From contig NZ_CP042429.1 in NCBI RefSeq assembly GCF_007970465.1, positions 1,116,001 through 1,180,000 of the forward strand: 64,000 bases of DNA, read 5' to 3'. The notes beneath the pieces were generated by a model. That model was not told the origin of the DNA. It was given only the letters and a program-made list of their open reading frames with translations, and ran no database searches. The translations under genes and the position numbers were made by a program. This DNA comes from Corynebacterium nuruki S6-4 (GTDB lineage: Bacteria > Actinomycetota > Actinomycetes > Mycobacteriales > Mycobacteriaceae). Below are positions 7,347-15,855 of this stretch, in pieces; within the stretch, counting starts at the first letter, position 1, and each line of letters begins with the position of its first letter.

Positions 7347-9206
7347 GTGAGCACATCCACGGAGCCTGCCAGAGAACCCGCCGAGCCTCCCCATTCGGCG
7401 ACCCACCCGCCGACCGAAGGGCTCCCCGGCCGGGGACTCGACCCGGTCACCACCTCCTCCCCCGCCCTCGAGGCCGCCTACGCCCTGCGCCACCGACCCG
7501 GCGCGGTGTTCTGGGTCTCCATCGCCCTCGTCATCGCCCTCGTCGCCTGGGCGGCGATCACCCCGGACGGCCTCAACAACGCCCTGACCAGTTCCATGAA
7601 CTGGTTGGCGGAGGACTTCGGGTGGGTCTACCTCACCGTCGCCCTCGGCTGCATCGTCCTGCTGGTGTGGCTCGCCTTCAGCCGCTTCGGCACCGTCGTC
7701 CTCGGCGGCCCCGACGACAGACCCGAATTCAGCACCCTGTCCTGGCTGGCGATGATCATCTCCGCCGTCATGGGCATCGGCCTGATCAGCTACGGTGTCG
7801 CCGAGCCGATCAGCCACTTCGCGTCCCCACCGCACGGCCTCGCCGAGGCCGGCACGGAGGACGCCGCGGTCCGTGCCCTCCAGTACTCGTTCCTCGACTG
7901 GGGGCCGCACGCCTGGGCCATCTTCGGTGTCTTCGGGCTCGCCGTCGCCTACTCCACCCACGTCCGCGGTAACACCGGGCTGGTCTCCCCCATCCTCCGG
8001 CCGCTGTTCGGCAAGGCCATGGACGGGTGGGCCGGCAAAATCGTCGACATCCTCGCCGTCATCGCCACCCTGTTCGGGACGTGTACCTCGCTCGGCCTCG
8101 GGGCGTCCCAGATCGCCGAAGGCGCCGGCCGGGTCTTCGGCATCGACGACTCGACCTTCGTGGAGATCGTCATCATCGCCGGGGTGACCGTGATGTTCAC
8201 CCTCTCGGCCCTGTCCGGGGTGAACAAGGGCATCAAGTTCCTCAGTCAGGCGACGTCGATCCTGTCGATCTTCCTCGTCATCTTCGTCGTCGTGTTCGGG
8301 CCCACCGGGTTCCTCGGCAACCTGTTCTTCCGGTCGGTCGGCCAGTACGGCTCCGACTTCCTGGGCATGTCACTGCACACCCCGCTCAACGGTGACGACG
8401 CGCAGTGGTACCAGTCCTGGACCTACTTCATGATGGCCTGGTGGCTGAGCTGGGGTGCGTTCGTCGGCGTGTTCCTGGCGAAGATCTCCCGCGGCCGCAC
8501 CATCCGCCAGTTCGTCGCCGGGGTGATGGGCATCCCCTCGCTGATCTTCTTCGGCTGGTTCACCATCTTCGGCGGCACCGCCATCAAGCACGACATGGAC
8601 GGCGACGGTTCCATCGGCCGCGCCGCTCTGGAGAGTGTGGACTCCGCCTTCTTCGACAACCTCGAACACCTGCCGATCGCGACGGTGACCTCGATCATCA
8701 CCATCATCCTCGTGGTGCTGTTCTTCGTCTCCGGGGCGGACGCCAACACCTACGTCCTGTCGATGCTGACCTCCCGCGGCACCCTGGAGCCCACCCGCCC
8801 CGTGCTCAGTGTGTGGGGACTGCTCACCGGTGTCGCCGCCGCGGTCCTGCTGCTGGTCGGTGGTCTCGCCGCCCTGCAGCAGGCCTCCATGCTGTCGGCC
8901 TTCCCGTTCGCGTTCATCATCGCGTTGATGGCGGTGAGTCTGATGAAGTCGCTCCGGGAGGACCACGACCTCGACTACGCCAAGGTGGTGCGGCAGAAGG
9001 ACCTCATCGCCCGCGGCTGGACGCTGCCCGGGCTCGCCGGCCGTCCCGGCCACGCCACCGCCCCGGTCGCCGCCGCCGAGCAGGACGCCGCCGGAATGTC
9101 GGACGCCCCGACCCCCGAGGAGGGCATCGGCTCGACGGGCCGGAAGTGGACCGAGCACACCCCCGACCCGCGCAAACCCTCCTCGCACTGGCCGCAGGAG
9201 GGGTGA
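7347..9206 (+). CDS. BCCT family transporter (betaine/carnitine/choline type)
   Basis: 619 residues with about 12 membrane helices. BCCT hallmarks include WWLSWGAFVGVFLAKISRGR and RTIRQFVAGVMGIPSLIFFGWFTIFGG, plus the SYGVAEPISHF segment on the substrate-gating side. The family couples sodium or proton flux to uptake of betaine, ectoine, carnitine or choline and often serves osmoprotection. The start is GTG at 7347, with an ACGGAG ribosome site 6 nt upstream. The roughly 70-residue C-terminal tail is hydrophilic and not as strongly charged as that of the BetP osmosensor. It faces the convergent amidase gene across only 33 bp. Substrate cannot be assigned. Confidence 0.92.
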   Translation: MSTSTEPAREPAEPPHSATHPPTEGLPGRGLDPVTTSSPALEAAYALRHRPGAVFWVSIALVIALVAWAAITPDGLNNALTSSMNWLAEDFGWVYLTVALGCIVLLVWLAFSRFGTVVLGGPDDRPEFSTLSWLAMIISAVMGIGLISYGVAEPISHFASPPHGLAEAGTEDAAVRALQYSFLDWGPHAWAIFGVFGLAVAYSTHVRGNTGLVSPILRPLFGKAMDGWAGKIVDILAVIATLFGTCTSLGLGASQIAEGAGRVFGIDDSTFVEIVIIAGVTVMFTLSALSGVNKGIKFLSQATSILSIFLVIFVVVFGPTGFLGNLFFRSVGQYGSDFLGMSLHTPLNGDDAQWYQSWTYFMMAWWLSWGAFVGVFLAKISRGRTIRQFVAGVMGIPSLIFFGWFTIFGGTAIKHDMDGDGSIGRAALESVDSAFFDNLEHLPIATVTSIITIILVVLFFVSGADANTYVLSMLTSRGTLEPTRPVLSVWGLLTGVAAAVLLLVGGLAALQQASMLSAFPFAFIIALMAVSLMKSLREDHDLDYAKVVRQKDLIARGWTLPGLAGRPGHATAPVAAAEQDAAGMSDAPTPEEGIGSTGRKWTEHTPDPRKPSSHWPQEG

Positions 9207-9239
9207 CCGGCACAGTCCGGTACAGTCCGGCGCGTGCGG

Positions 9240-10100
9240 TCAGCCGATTGAGCCGACCGAACCGGCCGAGCCGGTCACCGGTGAGCACTGCGGCGCCGTC
9301 GCCACACCGGCGATGACCCCCGCCGCCAGGCCGTCGGCGTAGCGGGCCTTCTCCGCCGCGGAGATGCCGAGCGCTCCCCCGCCGGCGGCACTGCCGAACT
9401 CGCTGTAGACCCACGGGGTGTCCGCGATCAGCGAGATGACCGGCAGGTTCCCGGCCCACAGTCCCGGCCGGGCGTCGAAGCTGTTGTCCTTCACCGGGAC
9501 CTGTCGTCCTTCAGCCAGCGAGCGGGACGCCGCCACTACCGCGGAGAACCGCTGCGACTCCGCGGCGAGCCCGGGGTTGTCGAAGGTCACGGTGCGTTCG
9601 GTGCCGTCCGCACCGGTGCCGGTGCGGTGGCCGCCCGTCCGCTGCGGGAAGATCGCCGACCCGTCGGCGCCCGGGGTGGTGTGCACGGACACGCCGACGA
9701 CCGCCCCGGCGTCCCGCGCCCAGTCGACGCGCTGCCGGTACGTGACGTCATCGGTGGTGGCGTCCTTGAGCAGGACGGCCCGGATGCCGGCCGCCCCGAG
9801 GCGGTCCGCCAGAGTACGGGAGACGTCCAGGGCGTCCGCGTCCTCGGCGCCGTTCGGGTAGTCCGCCATCAGGACGCCGGTCACCGGGTCGAAGGTGTTC
9901 GTCACCGCCCCGTTGTGCCCCGGATCGATCGCGACGGTGCAGGTGGTCGGGGCCGGACCCGATGATGCGGCGGGGGCCGCCGTCGGCACCATGGCCGCGC
10001 CCGCCGCCGGGGTCAGTGAACACAGCAGGGCACACAGTGCGGTCGTGGCGGACACGGCGGCTGCGGTCGCCGTCCGGCCCGGTCCCGGTAGTGACGTCAT
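9240..10100 (-). CDS. Secreted N-acetylmuramoyl-L-alanine amidase (Amidase_3, Rv3717-like)
   Basis: 286 residues from the ATG at 10100. A signal peptide is visible: a charged start, a hydrophobic core ATAAAVSATTALCALLCSLT, then an Ala-rich cleavage region. Zinc-amidase motifs follow: VAIDPGHNG (first His), a Glu in NGAEDADALDV, VGVSVHTTPG (second His) and a catalytic-type Glu in WVYSEFG. The enzyme cleaves the bond between muramic acid and the peptide stem in peptidoglycan, outside the membrane. An upstream ATG at 10160 is possible, but a TAGACT box 7 nt before 10100 and the clean signal peptide favour the shorter form. The protein resembles the mycobacterial single-domain amidases without a cell-wall-binding domain and ends in a short Gly-Ser tail. 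Confidence 0.85.
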   Translation of the reverse strand: MTSLPGPGRTATAAAVSATTALCALLCSLTPAAGAAMVPTAAPAASSGPAPTTCTVAIDPGHNGAVTNTFDPVTGVLMADYPNGAEDADALDVSRTLADRLGAAGIRAVLLKDATTDDVTYRQRVDWARDAGAVVGVSVHTTPGADGSAIFPQRTGGHRTGTGADGTERTVTFDNPGLAAESQRFSAVVAASRSLAEGRQVPVKDNSFDARPGLWAGNLPVISLIADTPWVYSEFGSAAGGGALGISAAEKARYADGLAAGVIAGVATAPQCSPVTGSAGSVGSIG

Positions 10101-10107
10101 GGCGGTC

Positions 10108-10113
10108 AGTCTA
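10108..10113 (-). promoter_or_regulatory. -10 box TAGACT before the cell-wall amidase
   Basis: On the minus strand TAGACT ends 7 nt before the ATG at 10100 and no Shine-Dalgarno is present, as expected for a leaderless transcript. This supports the shorter start. Confidence 0.4.
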
Positions 10114-10160
10114 CGTGGGCACGGGAGGGCGTCCGTCGGGGTCTTCCCGCCGACGGTCAT

Positions 10161-10535
10161 GGACGCCTGGGCGCAACGGCATCACCGACGTGGAACGGAG
10201 CGTGGACGGGCAGGTCATCGCCCGTTCCGCGGGACGTCGCGCGTAGTACGGATGCCCGCGCAGGGTTAAGGGGCGGGACCGGTCCCGTACCGGCGGTGGC
10301 CTCCACCGTCGGGGGTGTCACGCACTCGGGCGGGGGTCGCGGAACGAACCGACAGGTCGACGGCCCGGTCCGCTTGTCGACATTGCGAACCGACAGGTAG
10401 AAAAATCCGCCCCGGAGCAGCACCTGGGTTCGTTCCACCGACCTCCCCGGGAGACGGGCGACCCCTCGGTTCTGAAAACCGACACTGTGCCGGCCGGGTT
10501 CAGGCGCAGGCACAGGCTACGCGGGGAAGTACCGG
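10161..10535. other. Gene-free stretch with a 13-bp direct repeat
   Basis: No convincing gene is seen: the open frame on the minus strand has arginine/proline-rich, shadow-like composition. CGAACCGACAGGT occurs at 10345-10357 and again at 10386-10398, 41 bp apart (close to four helical turns), which could be a repeated protein-binding site. The stretch separates the promoter of the cell-wall amidase from the 3' end of the SWIM-domain gene. Confidence 0.4.
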
Positions 10536-11492
10536 TCAGCGGAGTTCCCGCAGCCACTCCCGCAGTGCGGTCACACACCGCCGACTGACCGTCGCCGCCA
10601 CGGTGAGCAGCAGCTCCCGTTCGGCGTCCCCCGGCTCCCGCCAGGCGCACCACATCAGTGCGACCTGCGCATGGTCGACCCGGCCGAGCAGCCGGTAGCG
10701 GACGACCGCCTCGCGGATGTCCATGGCGGCACCGCCCTCCGGAACACCCGGGCGACTGGTGAAAGCCCCGATCGTCAGCAGTTCATAGTGCTGTCTGACC
10801 TGCTCCTTCTTCCGGTCCGGACGGCCGAGGTCATGGACGGGGTCCAGCACCGGAAGCGTCGCCGGCAGGGGTGGAGGTACCGGGTCACGGCGATGACGGC
10901 TCCTCACCAGGGACAGTGTGGCGGGGCGTCCGCCGGCCCGGCGCGGGGAATCCCGTGCAGGTGGGGTGCCAACGTCCGGGGTGGGGCGCTGGCCACGGAA
11001 CCGCCGGTCGGGCCTGCCGTCCGGGTTCACGGGAGCGACCGTCGGAGTCGTGTCCGCCCTACTGGCCGGAGCATTAGCCGGGGTGACCGGGGCAGTTGAG
11101 GCGGCCGGCCGGTGGTCCCCGACCGTCCTGTTCTCCTCTTTGTCCCGTGGCGGCAGGGGTTCCGCCACCAGCGGAAGCGCCGCCGGCAGTGCCCCGTCGA
11201 GCAGGCAGGCGACGGCGACGATGTGTTTGCACACCGCGATCCCCTTCCGCCGGTGCTCGAAGTCGCCGCAGTCGCAGGACGACGACAACGGCGCAGCAAT
11301 ATCCAGCAGCACGTCGTAGACGGGTGGTGTCTCCTTCTCGTCCGACGGGGTCCCTTCGACCCGCGCGACGGCTGTGCCGTCCGCCAGCTCCCGGTGGTCG
11401 AGGACCTTGCCGAGCACCGGCTCCACCGCCGCCTGAGCCGGCAACCACCGGAGGTGGACCAGCGCGGCCATCCGGTCCTGTGTCACTGCCAT
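10536..11492 (-). CDS. SWIM zinc-finger protein
   Basis: About 318 residues from the ATG at 11492; an in-frame GTG at 11501 would add three. The SWIM zinc-binding signature C-x-C-x(n)-C-x-H is complete: SCDCGDF followed after about 12 residues by VCKHIVAVACLL (roughly residues 73-96). SWIM domains bind nucleic acid or protein and accompany helicases, transposases and uncharacterised bacterial proteins. A long Pro/Arg-rich linker (about residues 110-200) separates it from a helical C-terminal region ending ATVSRRCVTALREWLRELR. No enzymatic domain is visible. A second, much larger SWIM protein is encoded 6 kb away on the same strand. Confidence 0.7.
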   Translation of the reverse strand: MAVTQDRMAALVHLRWLPAQAAVEPVLGKVLDHRELADGTAVARVEGTPSDEKETPPVYDVLLDIAAPLSSSCDCGDFEHRRKGIAVCKHIVAVACLLDGALPAALPLVAEPLPPRDKEENRTVGDHRPAASTAPVTPANAPASRADTTPTVAPVNPDGRPDRRFRGQRPTPDVGTPPARDSPRRAGGRPATLSLVRSRHRRDPVPPPLPATLPVLDPVHDLGRPDRKKEQVRQHYELLTIGAFTSRPGVPEGGAAMDIREAVVRYRLLGRVDHAQVALMWCAWREPGDAERELLLTVAATVSRRCVTALREWLRELR

Positions 11493-11672
11493 GCCCGACA
11501 CCCTATGTTATCCATCCTTTTCGCTGGTAGAAACCATGCTTTCTGTGCAGCGGCGCGGCTACTTTCCGAGGCTGAAAATCTAGATTCGTCCGGTTCACCC
11601 CGCACCGACCGCCCCGGACACGGCCGGTGCCTGTCCCCCCAGTCAGTCCACCCGAAAGGCATCCGCTCCACC

Positions 11673-12053
11673 ATGTCCATCGTCCCCTCCAGCTCCACCG
11701 TCCCCGCACCATCCGCGTCAGCCGACTCCCCCGCACTCGCCGCCGAGCTCGACATGTGGCGCACCTGCTTCCTCGACTACGGCGCCGCCCTGCTCACCAC
11801 CTCCGAACAGGGCGACCCGGAAGTCGCCGGCCAGGTCCTCTACGGGCTGCTGCTCGATGCCGCCCAGCAGATCGCCCGGGAGGACCCGGACCCGGAGGCG
11901 GCGTCCGGCGAGACCGCGGCCCTGCTCTACGCCTCGCTGGACACGGTGCGCCGACGCTACCGCCGCACGGTCGGTGCGCCGGAGCACGCCACCTGCACCG
12001 TCTGCAGTTTCCTCGGCCACGCCGCCCTCGGTCTGCTCCCCCTGCCCTGCTGA
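11673..12053 (+). CDS. Hypothetical protein, 126 residues
   Basis: Starts at the ATG at 11673 behind CCGAAAGG. The protein has an Ala/Ser-rich start, a helical core (LAAELDMWRTCFLDYGAALL and GLLLDAAQQIARED) and a C-terminal CTVC pair in ATCTVCSFLGHAALGLLPLPC, which with the last Cys could bind metal or form disulfides. There is no signal peptide or clear membrane helix, and I recognise no family. Thirty bp separate it from the next gene, which has an almost identical leader (CACCGAAAGG), so the two probably form an operon. Confidence 0.6.
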   Translation: MSIVPSSSTVPAPSASADSPALAAELDMWRTCFLDYGAALLTTSEQGDPEVAGQVLYGLLLDAAQQIAREDPDPEAASGETAALLYASLDTVRRRYRRTVGAPEHATCTVCSFLGHAALGLLPLPC

Positions 12054-12083
12054 ACCCACCTCCCACCGAAAGGAACATCCGTC

Positions 12084-12989
12084 ATGTCTTTCCCCTCCTT
12101 CACCAGCCTGGACCGCGCCTTCACCGTCAAGGGGCTGCGCATCCGCCGCATCACCGCCGACTGGATCTACGTCCTCACCGCCGACTATGAGAACGACGGC
12201 ACCTGCTGGTCCGTCGAGTACCGCGGCAGACGTTCCGAGCGGCCCTGCCCGACGAACCGGGACGCCACCCAGTGCCTCGCCGTCCGGTTCCACCCCGACG
12301 GACCCGCCGGGACCGGGCCGCAGGGCCTCGCCGCGGACCTGGCGGACATGGACCACCCGAACCCCACCGGTCTCGACGACTGGACCTGGCTGCCGTACGT
12401 GCCGGTCGGCGAACCGTTGACCGCGCGCATCGTCGTGTGGGCGGTCGAAGAATCCGCGCTCATGCGGGCCGGCGCCCTGTCCGGTGACGAACCCGAGTGG
12501 GACCAGATCGAATGCGGACGCCGCATCGCCCGCATCTGGCGCGACGGCCGGGACAGTCACGGTCACGAGGACCGTCTCGCCGGCCTGCATGCCTGCGAGG
12601 ACGCCCCGTCGCGCGAGTACGACCTGGCCTATGACCCGCTGCGTCCGGAGACCGAGGACCCCTACGTCCGCACCGTGGACGAGGACAGGGAGCGGTACCG
12701 CGAGCTGCTCAGCGGGCGGTACGTCAGCGCCTCGGGACGGCCGGCGGGCTGGTCGGTGGACGATGCGCCGGTCGATGTGATGGCCCGGCTCGATGCGGTC
12801 GCCCGCTGGAACCGGGCGAAGGGGCGGGAGGAAGGCCGGGAGCAGGGGTATGCCGAGGGCTACGAGCTCGGCTGGGAAGGTTGCGCGACCGCGGCATGCG
12901 AGGAGGAGGCCGCGGCGAGAGCGGACGCAGCGACGGCGGAGGCGGAGAACGAGGAGGCGGAACGCCGGGTCGATCCGGACGCGGACTGA
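12084..12989 (+). CDS. Hypothetical protein with a charged helical tail
   Basis: 301 residues, ATG at 12084 with a GAAAGGA ribosome site. The first 120 residues look like a mixed alpha/beta domain (FTVKGLRIRRITADWIYVLTADY; CLAVRFHPDG; WTWLPYVPVGEP). The rest is acidic and helical, ending in a Gly/Glu-patterned coiled coil (KGREEGREQGYAEGYELGWE), a pattern also seen in FliH-type proteins but not evidence of relationship, followed by an Ala/Glu-rich tail. No catalytic motif is seen. It lies in an operon with the preceding small protein. Confidence 0.6.
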   Translation: MSFPSFTSLDRAFTVKGLRIRRITADWIYVLTADYENDGTCWSVEYRGRRSERPCPTNRDATQCLAVRFHPDGPAGTGPQGLAADLADMDHPNPTGLDDWTWLPYVPVGEPLTARIVVWAVEESALMRAGALSGDEPEWDQIECGRRIARIWRDGRDSHGHEDRLAGLHACEDAPSREYDLAYDPLRPETEDPYVRTVDEDRERYRELLSGRYVSASGRPAGWSVDDAPVDVMARLDAVARWNRAKGREEGREQGYAEGYELGWEGCATAACEEEAAARADAATAEAENEEAERRVDPDAD

Positions 12990-13003
12990 CCGACTCCGGT
13001 CAG
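12986..13003. terminator. Short hairpin between convergent genes
   Basis: CTGACCG and CGGTCAG form a perfect 7-bp stem with a 4-nt loop, overlapping the stops of both convergent genes (12989 and 13000). It could act as a small bidirectional terminator; there is no T tract. Confidence 0.35.
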
Positions 13004-13299
13004 GCTCCGCGCTGCGTCAGATACTCGTCCAGCGCCTCCCGCAGGACGTCGCTCCGGGAACGCCCTGACTCAGTGAGAAATCTGTCGAGACGGCTCCCGT
13101 CGTCAACGTTGAGCCGCAGCGAAACCATGGTCGTCGGTCTCTTGTCCCCGGCCTTCGGACGCCCCGGCCGGTAATCCGGGTGTTCCGGATTGACCCAGTA
13201 GTCACCGGTCGGATCAAATTCACCGCGCTCCGCGGCATCGGCCCAGGCCCCGTAGCGGGCCTCAGCCTCTTCACGGGTCTCGTTTTTCCGCATGATCAC
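13000..13299 (-). CDS. Ribbon-helix-helix antitoxin-like protein
   Basis: 99 residues. The C-terminal 45 residues have the CopG/ribbon-helix-helix pattern: a strand TTMVSLRLNV followed by two helices, DDGSRLDRFLTESG and SRSDVLREALDEYLTQRG, which would bind DNA as a dimer. The N-terminal half (WADAAERGEFDPTGDYWVNPEHPDYRPGRP) is probably the partner-binding part. The gene starts inside the end of the preceding ORF (4-nt overlap), a typical toxin-antitoxin arrangement with the toxin-like gene first. Good fold support; the pairing is inferred from context. Confidence 0.65.
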   Translation of the reverse strand: MIMRKNETREEAEARYGAWADAAERGEFDPTGDYWVNPEHPDYRPGRPKAGDKRPTTMVSLRLNVDDGSRLDRFLTESGRSRSDVLREALDEYLTQRGA

Positions 13300-13667
13300 T
13301 CCTGTCCATCAGTGTCGTTCACGGCACCGGGGAACGACTTGCGCTGCGCCACTACATCCTCGACAAAGGAGACCGAACGACCACTGGCCGCTTCTGCTTC
13401 CAACGCCGTACTGCGGGTAAGCAACATGGCATGGAAGACGTGGATGCCGTTGGATCGTATGTCCGCCAGCACTTCAATCCATGGGCCGCCTTCCCGGCCT
13501 CCGACATACCGATAAATCAAGGCTGAATCCGATATACGGGATACCAGGCTGTAGACCAACCGGGGGAATGCGATGGTGGCCCTGATTTCCTCGCCGGTAA
13601 TGAAGTGCCGCAAAGCCGATCTGTAAATGTAGATCGTCCCACTAACCGTAGTACGGTTTTCTGCCAT
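13296..13667 (-). CDS. Putative toxin of a two-gene toxin-antitoxin module
   Basis: 123 residues from the ATG at 13667, chosen for its GGAGG ribosome site 8 nt upstream; the frame stays open beyond it but that part looks non-coding. The sequence (TIYIYRSALRHFITGEEIRATIAFPRLVY, then LIYRYVGGREGGPWIEVLADI and GIHVFHAMLLTRSTA) resembles small actinobacterial proteins of the BrnT/DUF4258-like kind: an N-terminal helix with Ala-Leu-x-His, a central strand with the E-V-L core and a final H-A-M followed by an Arg-containing helix. Such proteins are usually encoded just before a ribbon-helix-helix protein, as here. RNase activity is family inference. Confidence 0.5.
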   Translation of the reverse strand: MAENRTTVSGTIYIYRSALRHFITGEEIRATIAFPRLVYSLVSRISDSALIYRYVGGREGGPWIEVLADIRSNGIHVFHAMLLTRSTALEAEAASGRSVSFVEDVVAQRKSFPGAVNDTDGQE

Positions 13668-13870
13668 GTCAAGGACCTCCCCTGTCCGCATCCTCGACGG
13701 ACACACCTGCACTGACGTGACTCCGGACACTATCGCACCCGTCGGACAACTCCTCCGGTCCTCGCAGATCCTCAAGGCGTCGCGGCCCGAATGCCCGTCG
13801 TTGCTGTCCGCACCCCACGCTATGGTGTGCCCCACCACAGCAACAGACCACACCACCACAGGAGCTGACC

Positions 13871-14164
13871 ATGACCACCACTGCCCTGCCCACCACCCTG
13901 CCCGCCGCCTGGACCGAGGACACCTCCGAGGAACTCGATGCCGCCATCCTGGCCGAGCGGACCACCGCCGCCCGGCGCGCCGCCCGCAGCGCGGCCGACG
14001 ACGCCGCCGCCGGACAACCCTCCGACCGCCGGGACGGTCACGCCCACCAGTCCGGCTACGATCCGCACCGCATCGTCACCGTCTCCGGTATCGATGAACG
14101 CATGATGACCAGGTCACAGGCCCACGAACGGCGGCTCCTCCGTCAGATGGGGCGGGCGGCCTGA
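13871..14164 (+). CDS. Hypothetical small protein
   Basis: 97 residues, ATG at 13871 behind a strong AGGAG ribosome site. A Thr/Pro/Ala-rich start is followed by an Arg/Ala/Asp-rich helix and a basic end (MTRSQAHERRLLRQMGRAA). It is soluble, has no recognised motif, and is divergent from the toxin-antitoxin pair. The following gene starts 58 bp later with its own -10 box. No function is proposed. Confidence 0.5.
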   Translation: MTTTALPTTLPAAWTEDTSEELDAAILAERTTAARRAARSAADDAAAGQPSDRRDGHAHQSGYDPHRIVTVSGIDERMMTRSQAHERRLLRQMGRAA

Positions 14165-14207
14165 GCCCGACCCAGGTCATTTCCCGGACAAACGGACAGC
14201 GGCCCGC

Positions 14208-14213
14208 TAGCAT
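14208..14213 (+). promoter_or_regulatory. -10 box TAGCAT, apparent leaderless start at 14222
   Basis: TAGCAT ends 8 nt before the ATG at 14222 with no ribosome-binding sequence between, the leaderless layout seen repeatedly in this window. Confidence 0.4.
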
Positions 14214-14221
14214 CACCCGGC

Positions 14222-15415
14222 ATGGGGAAAACACTGAAATTCTCCGGCCCCGATGCGGGCCGGGCCACCGCCATGTACCGGACCATGACCACGGCGAACG
14301 GGACGGAGCACGCGGCCGACACGGACATCCGCGCTGTCGGCGAGGAGATCATCTCCGCCGTCGCCGCAGAGATCGCACAGGAGGAGGAGTCGCGGGTACG
14401 CCAGGAGGCGGCCAGCGGCGTCCGGACCGCCGAGCGGTTCACCCCGGCCGAGGCACACGCCCGGTTCCTCGCCTGGCAGAAGCTCGATCTCGACGAGATC
14501 CCGGATCCGTTGTGGACCTGCCTGGCCTACGGCGCCCAGTCGGCGATCGAGGCGGTCAGCGGCTCCGACCGGCACGACCGCGTCTACGACATCGCCGTCA
14601 TCGACGATCCGCACGGTTCCGGTGACCAGGTGCTGGCGGTGACCTGCCTGCACACCGACGACAGTGAGGAGGGCGTCCAGGGGCAGAACCCGCCGGTCCA
14701 CGGCGACATGATCCTCGTCGCCGTCCCCGACCGGACGGGTCTCGACCAGCTCGTCGACCTGCGCGCACGGAATCCGGAACTGCTGCAGGGCTGGTGGATC
14801 GGCGCACTGCAGGAGCTCGCGCACGACTCTGTCGCCGCCGACCGGGACATCGCACTGGTCACGGACATCATCACCCGGTCGATGACCACCGCCATCTTCC
14901 ACCGGTTCCCGGACGCCGAGGGGCGGATCCGGCGGCGGCACGGCGTGACCTTCGCCGTCGTCGACACCGCCGAGCAGGACGCCGCGGTGCAGGCCGTCCG
15001 TGAGGCCTGGCGGCAGGATTCCGCAATCAGCGACGCCGAGCTCGTTGAGTCACTGGGGAACCTCGCGACCGGGGTCCTCGACCAGGCGTTGCACGAGTTC
15101 GGGGACGAAGGACTGATCACCGGGTACACCGTCGACGGCAACACGGTGCAGGTCGCGATGCTCACCGACGCCGAGCGCGAGGTCGGTCTGCCCGGTATCG
15201 AGATCGTCACCGCGCCGGTCAACGGCGCGGTGCCCTACCGGCTCGAGCGTGCCGCCGGCGGGTCCGCGACCTCGGCGAACGCTGCCTGGGTCCGCGCCCT
15301 GGAAAGTGCGGTGGACCGGGTCGCCGACGAGTCCGGTCACCCCCGGGCCGCCGTCGTCCGGGTCGTGGAACGGTCCACGGTCATGCTGGCCGAAGCGGAG
15401 CTCGCGGCCGCGTAG
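14222..15415 (+). CDS. Hypothetical soluble acidic protein
   Basis: 397 residues from the ATG at 14222, apparently leaderless. It is acidic, helix-rich and without membrane segments or signal peptide. A middle section (YDIAVIDDPHGSGDQVLAVTCL; DMILVAVPDRTGLDQLVDLRA) suggests an alternating alpha/beta domain, and the C-terminal 150 residues repeat an alpha/beta pattern (GLITGYTVDGNTVQVAMLTD; AAVVRVVERSTVMLAEAELA). I recognise no family and see no catalytic motif. It lies alone, upstream of the BrnT/BrnA locus. Confidence 0.6.
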   Translation: MGKTLKFSGPDAGRATAMYRTMTTANGTEHAADTDIRAVGEEIISAVAAEIAQEEESRVRQEAASGVRTAERFTPAEAHARFLAWQKLDLDEIPDPLWTCLAYGAQSAIEAVSGSDRHDRVYDIAVIDDPHGSGDQVLAVTCLHTDDSEEGVQGQNPPVHGDMILVAVPDRTGLDQLVDLRARNPELLQGWWIGALQELAHDSVAADRDIALVTDIITRSMTTAIFHRFPDAEGRIRRRHGVTFAVVDTAEQDAAVQAVREAWRQDSAISDAELVESLGNLATGVLDQALHEFGDEGLITGYTVDGNTVQVAMLTDAEREVGLPGIEIVTAPVNGAVPYRLERAAGGSATSANAAWVRALESAVDRVADESGHPRAAVVRVVERSTVMLAEAELAAA

Positions 15416-15552
15416 AGGCTGCGATCCCTCCCCTGTACGGCTCCGGCGGAACGGGGAGCAGGTGCGGGCGGTCGCTCGATCATGCGGAGCGGGACCGCAG
15501 CCGGGACCGACTACGGGGAGGACAGCAGGAGCGCCATCAGGGGTGGTCATAC

Positions 15553-15564
15553 GATACGAGTATC
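15553..15564. promoter_or_regulatory. GATAC-GA-GTATC palindrome upstream of brnT
   Basis: A short perfect inverted repeat sits in the AT-rich stretch (with TATATTTTTTATC just downstream) before the brnT GTG. BrnA antitoxins bind and repress their own promoter, so this is the natural candidate operator. Confidence 0.4.
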
Positions 15565-15591
15565 TGTATATTTTTTATCCAGGAGAAAGTC

Positions 15592-15855
15592 GTGGACTTT
15601 GAGTTTGATCCCGCGAAAAGTGCATCCAACCTCGTCAAGCACGGCATTGACTTCGTCGAGGCACAACAGTTGTGACTGGACCGGCACCGCCTCGAAGTCC
15701 GGGCCCGGACCCTGGACGAACCCCGTTGGCTGCTGATCGCGCGGCCCAACCAGAGAATCTGGTCCGCGGTGATCACCTACCGGCCTGACCATGTCCGCAT
15801 CATCTCGGTACGACGAGCAAGGCAGAAGGAGACCGCTCTCTATGAAGACCAGTAG
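15592..15855 (+). pseudogene. brnT: brnT toxin gene with an in-frame TGA
   Basis: Translated from the GTG at 15592 (AGGAG upstream) this reads MDFEFDPAKSASNLVKHGIDFVEAQQL, a TGA at 15673-15675, then LDRHRLEVRARTLDEPRWLL and continues to VRIISVRRARQKETALYEDQ with a TAG at 15853-15855. That is a complete BrnT-type ribonuclease toxin of about 87 codons, including the D-x-x-K-x-x-x-N-x-x-K-H-G-I-x-F motif and the R-R-A-R end. The TGA sits where the family normally has a Trp (AxxLW), so one G-to-A change explains it. The 3' end overlaps brnA by 14 nt, the usual arrangement. As read, the product stops after 27 residues and should be inactive unless the stop is read through or is a sequence error. 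Confidence 0.8.

Noticed and set aside
10157..10513. 118-codon minus-strand frame in a gene-free stretch
   Set aside because: No start signal and Pro/Arg-rich composition typical of noncoding GC-rich DNA.
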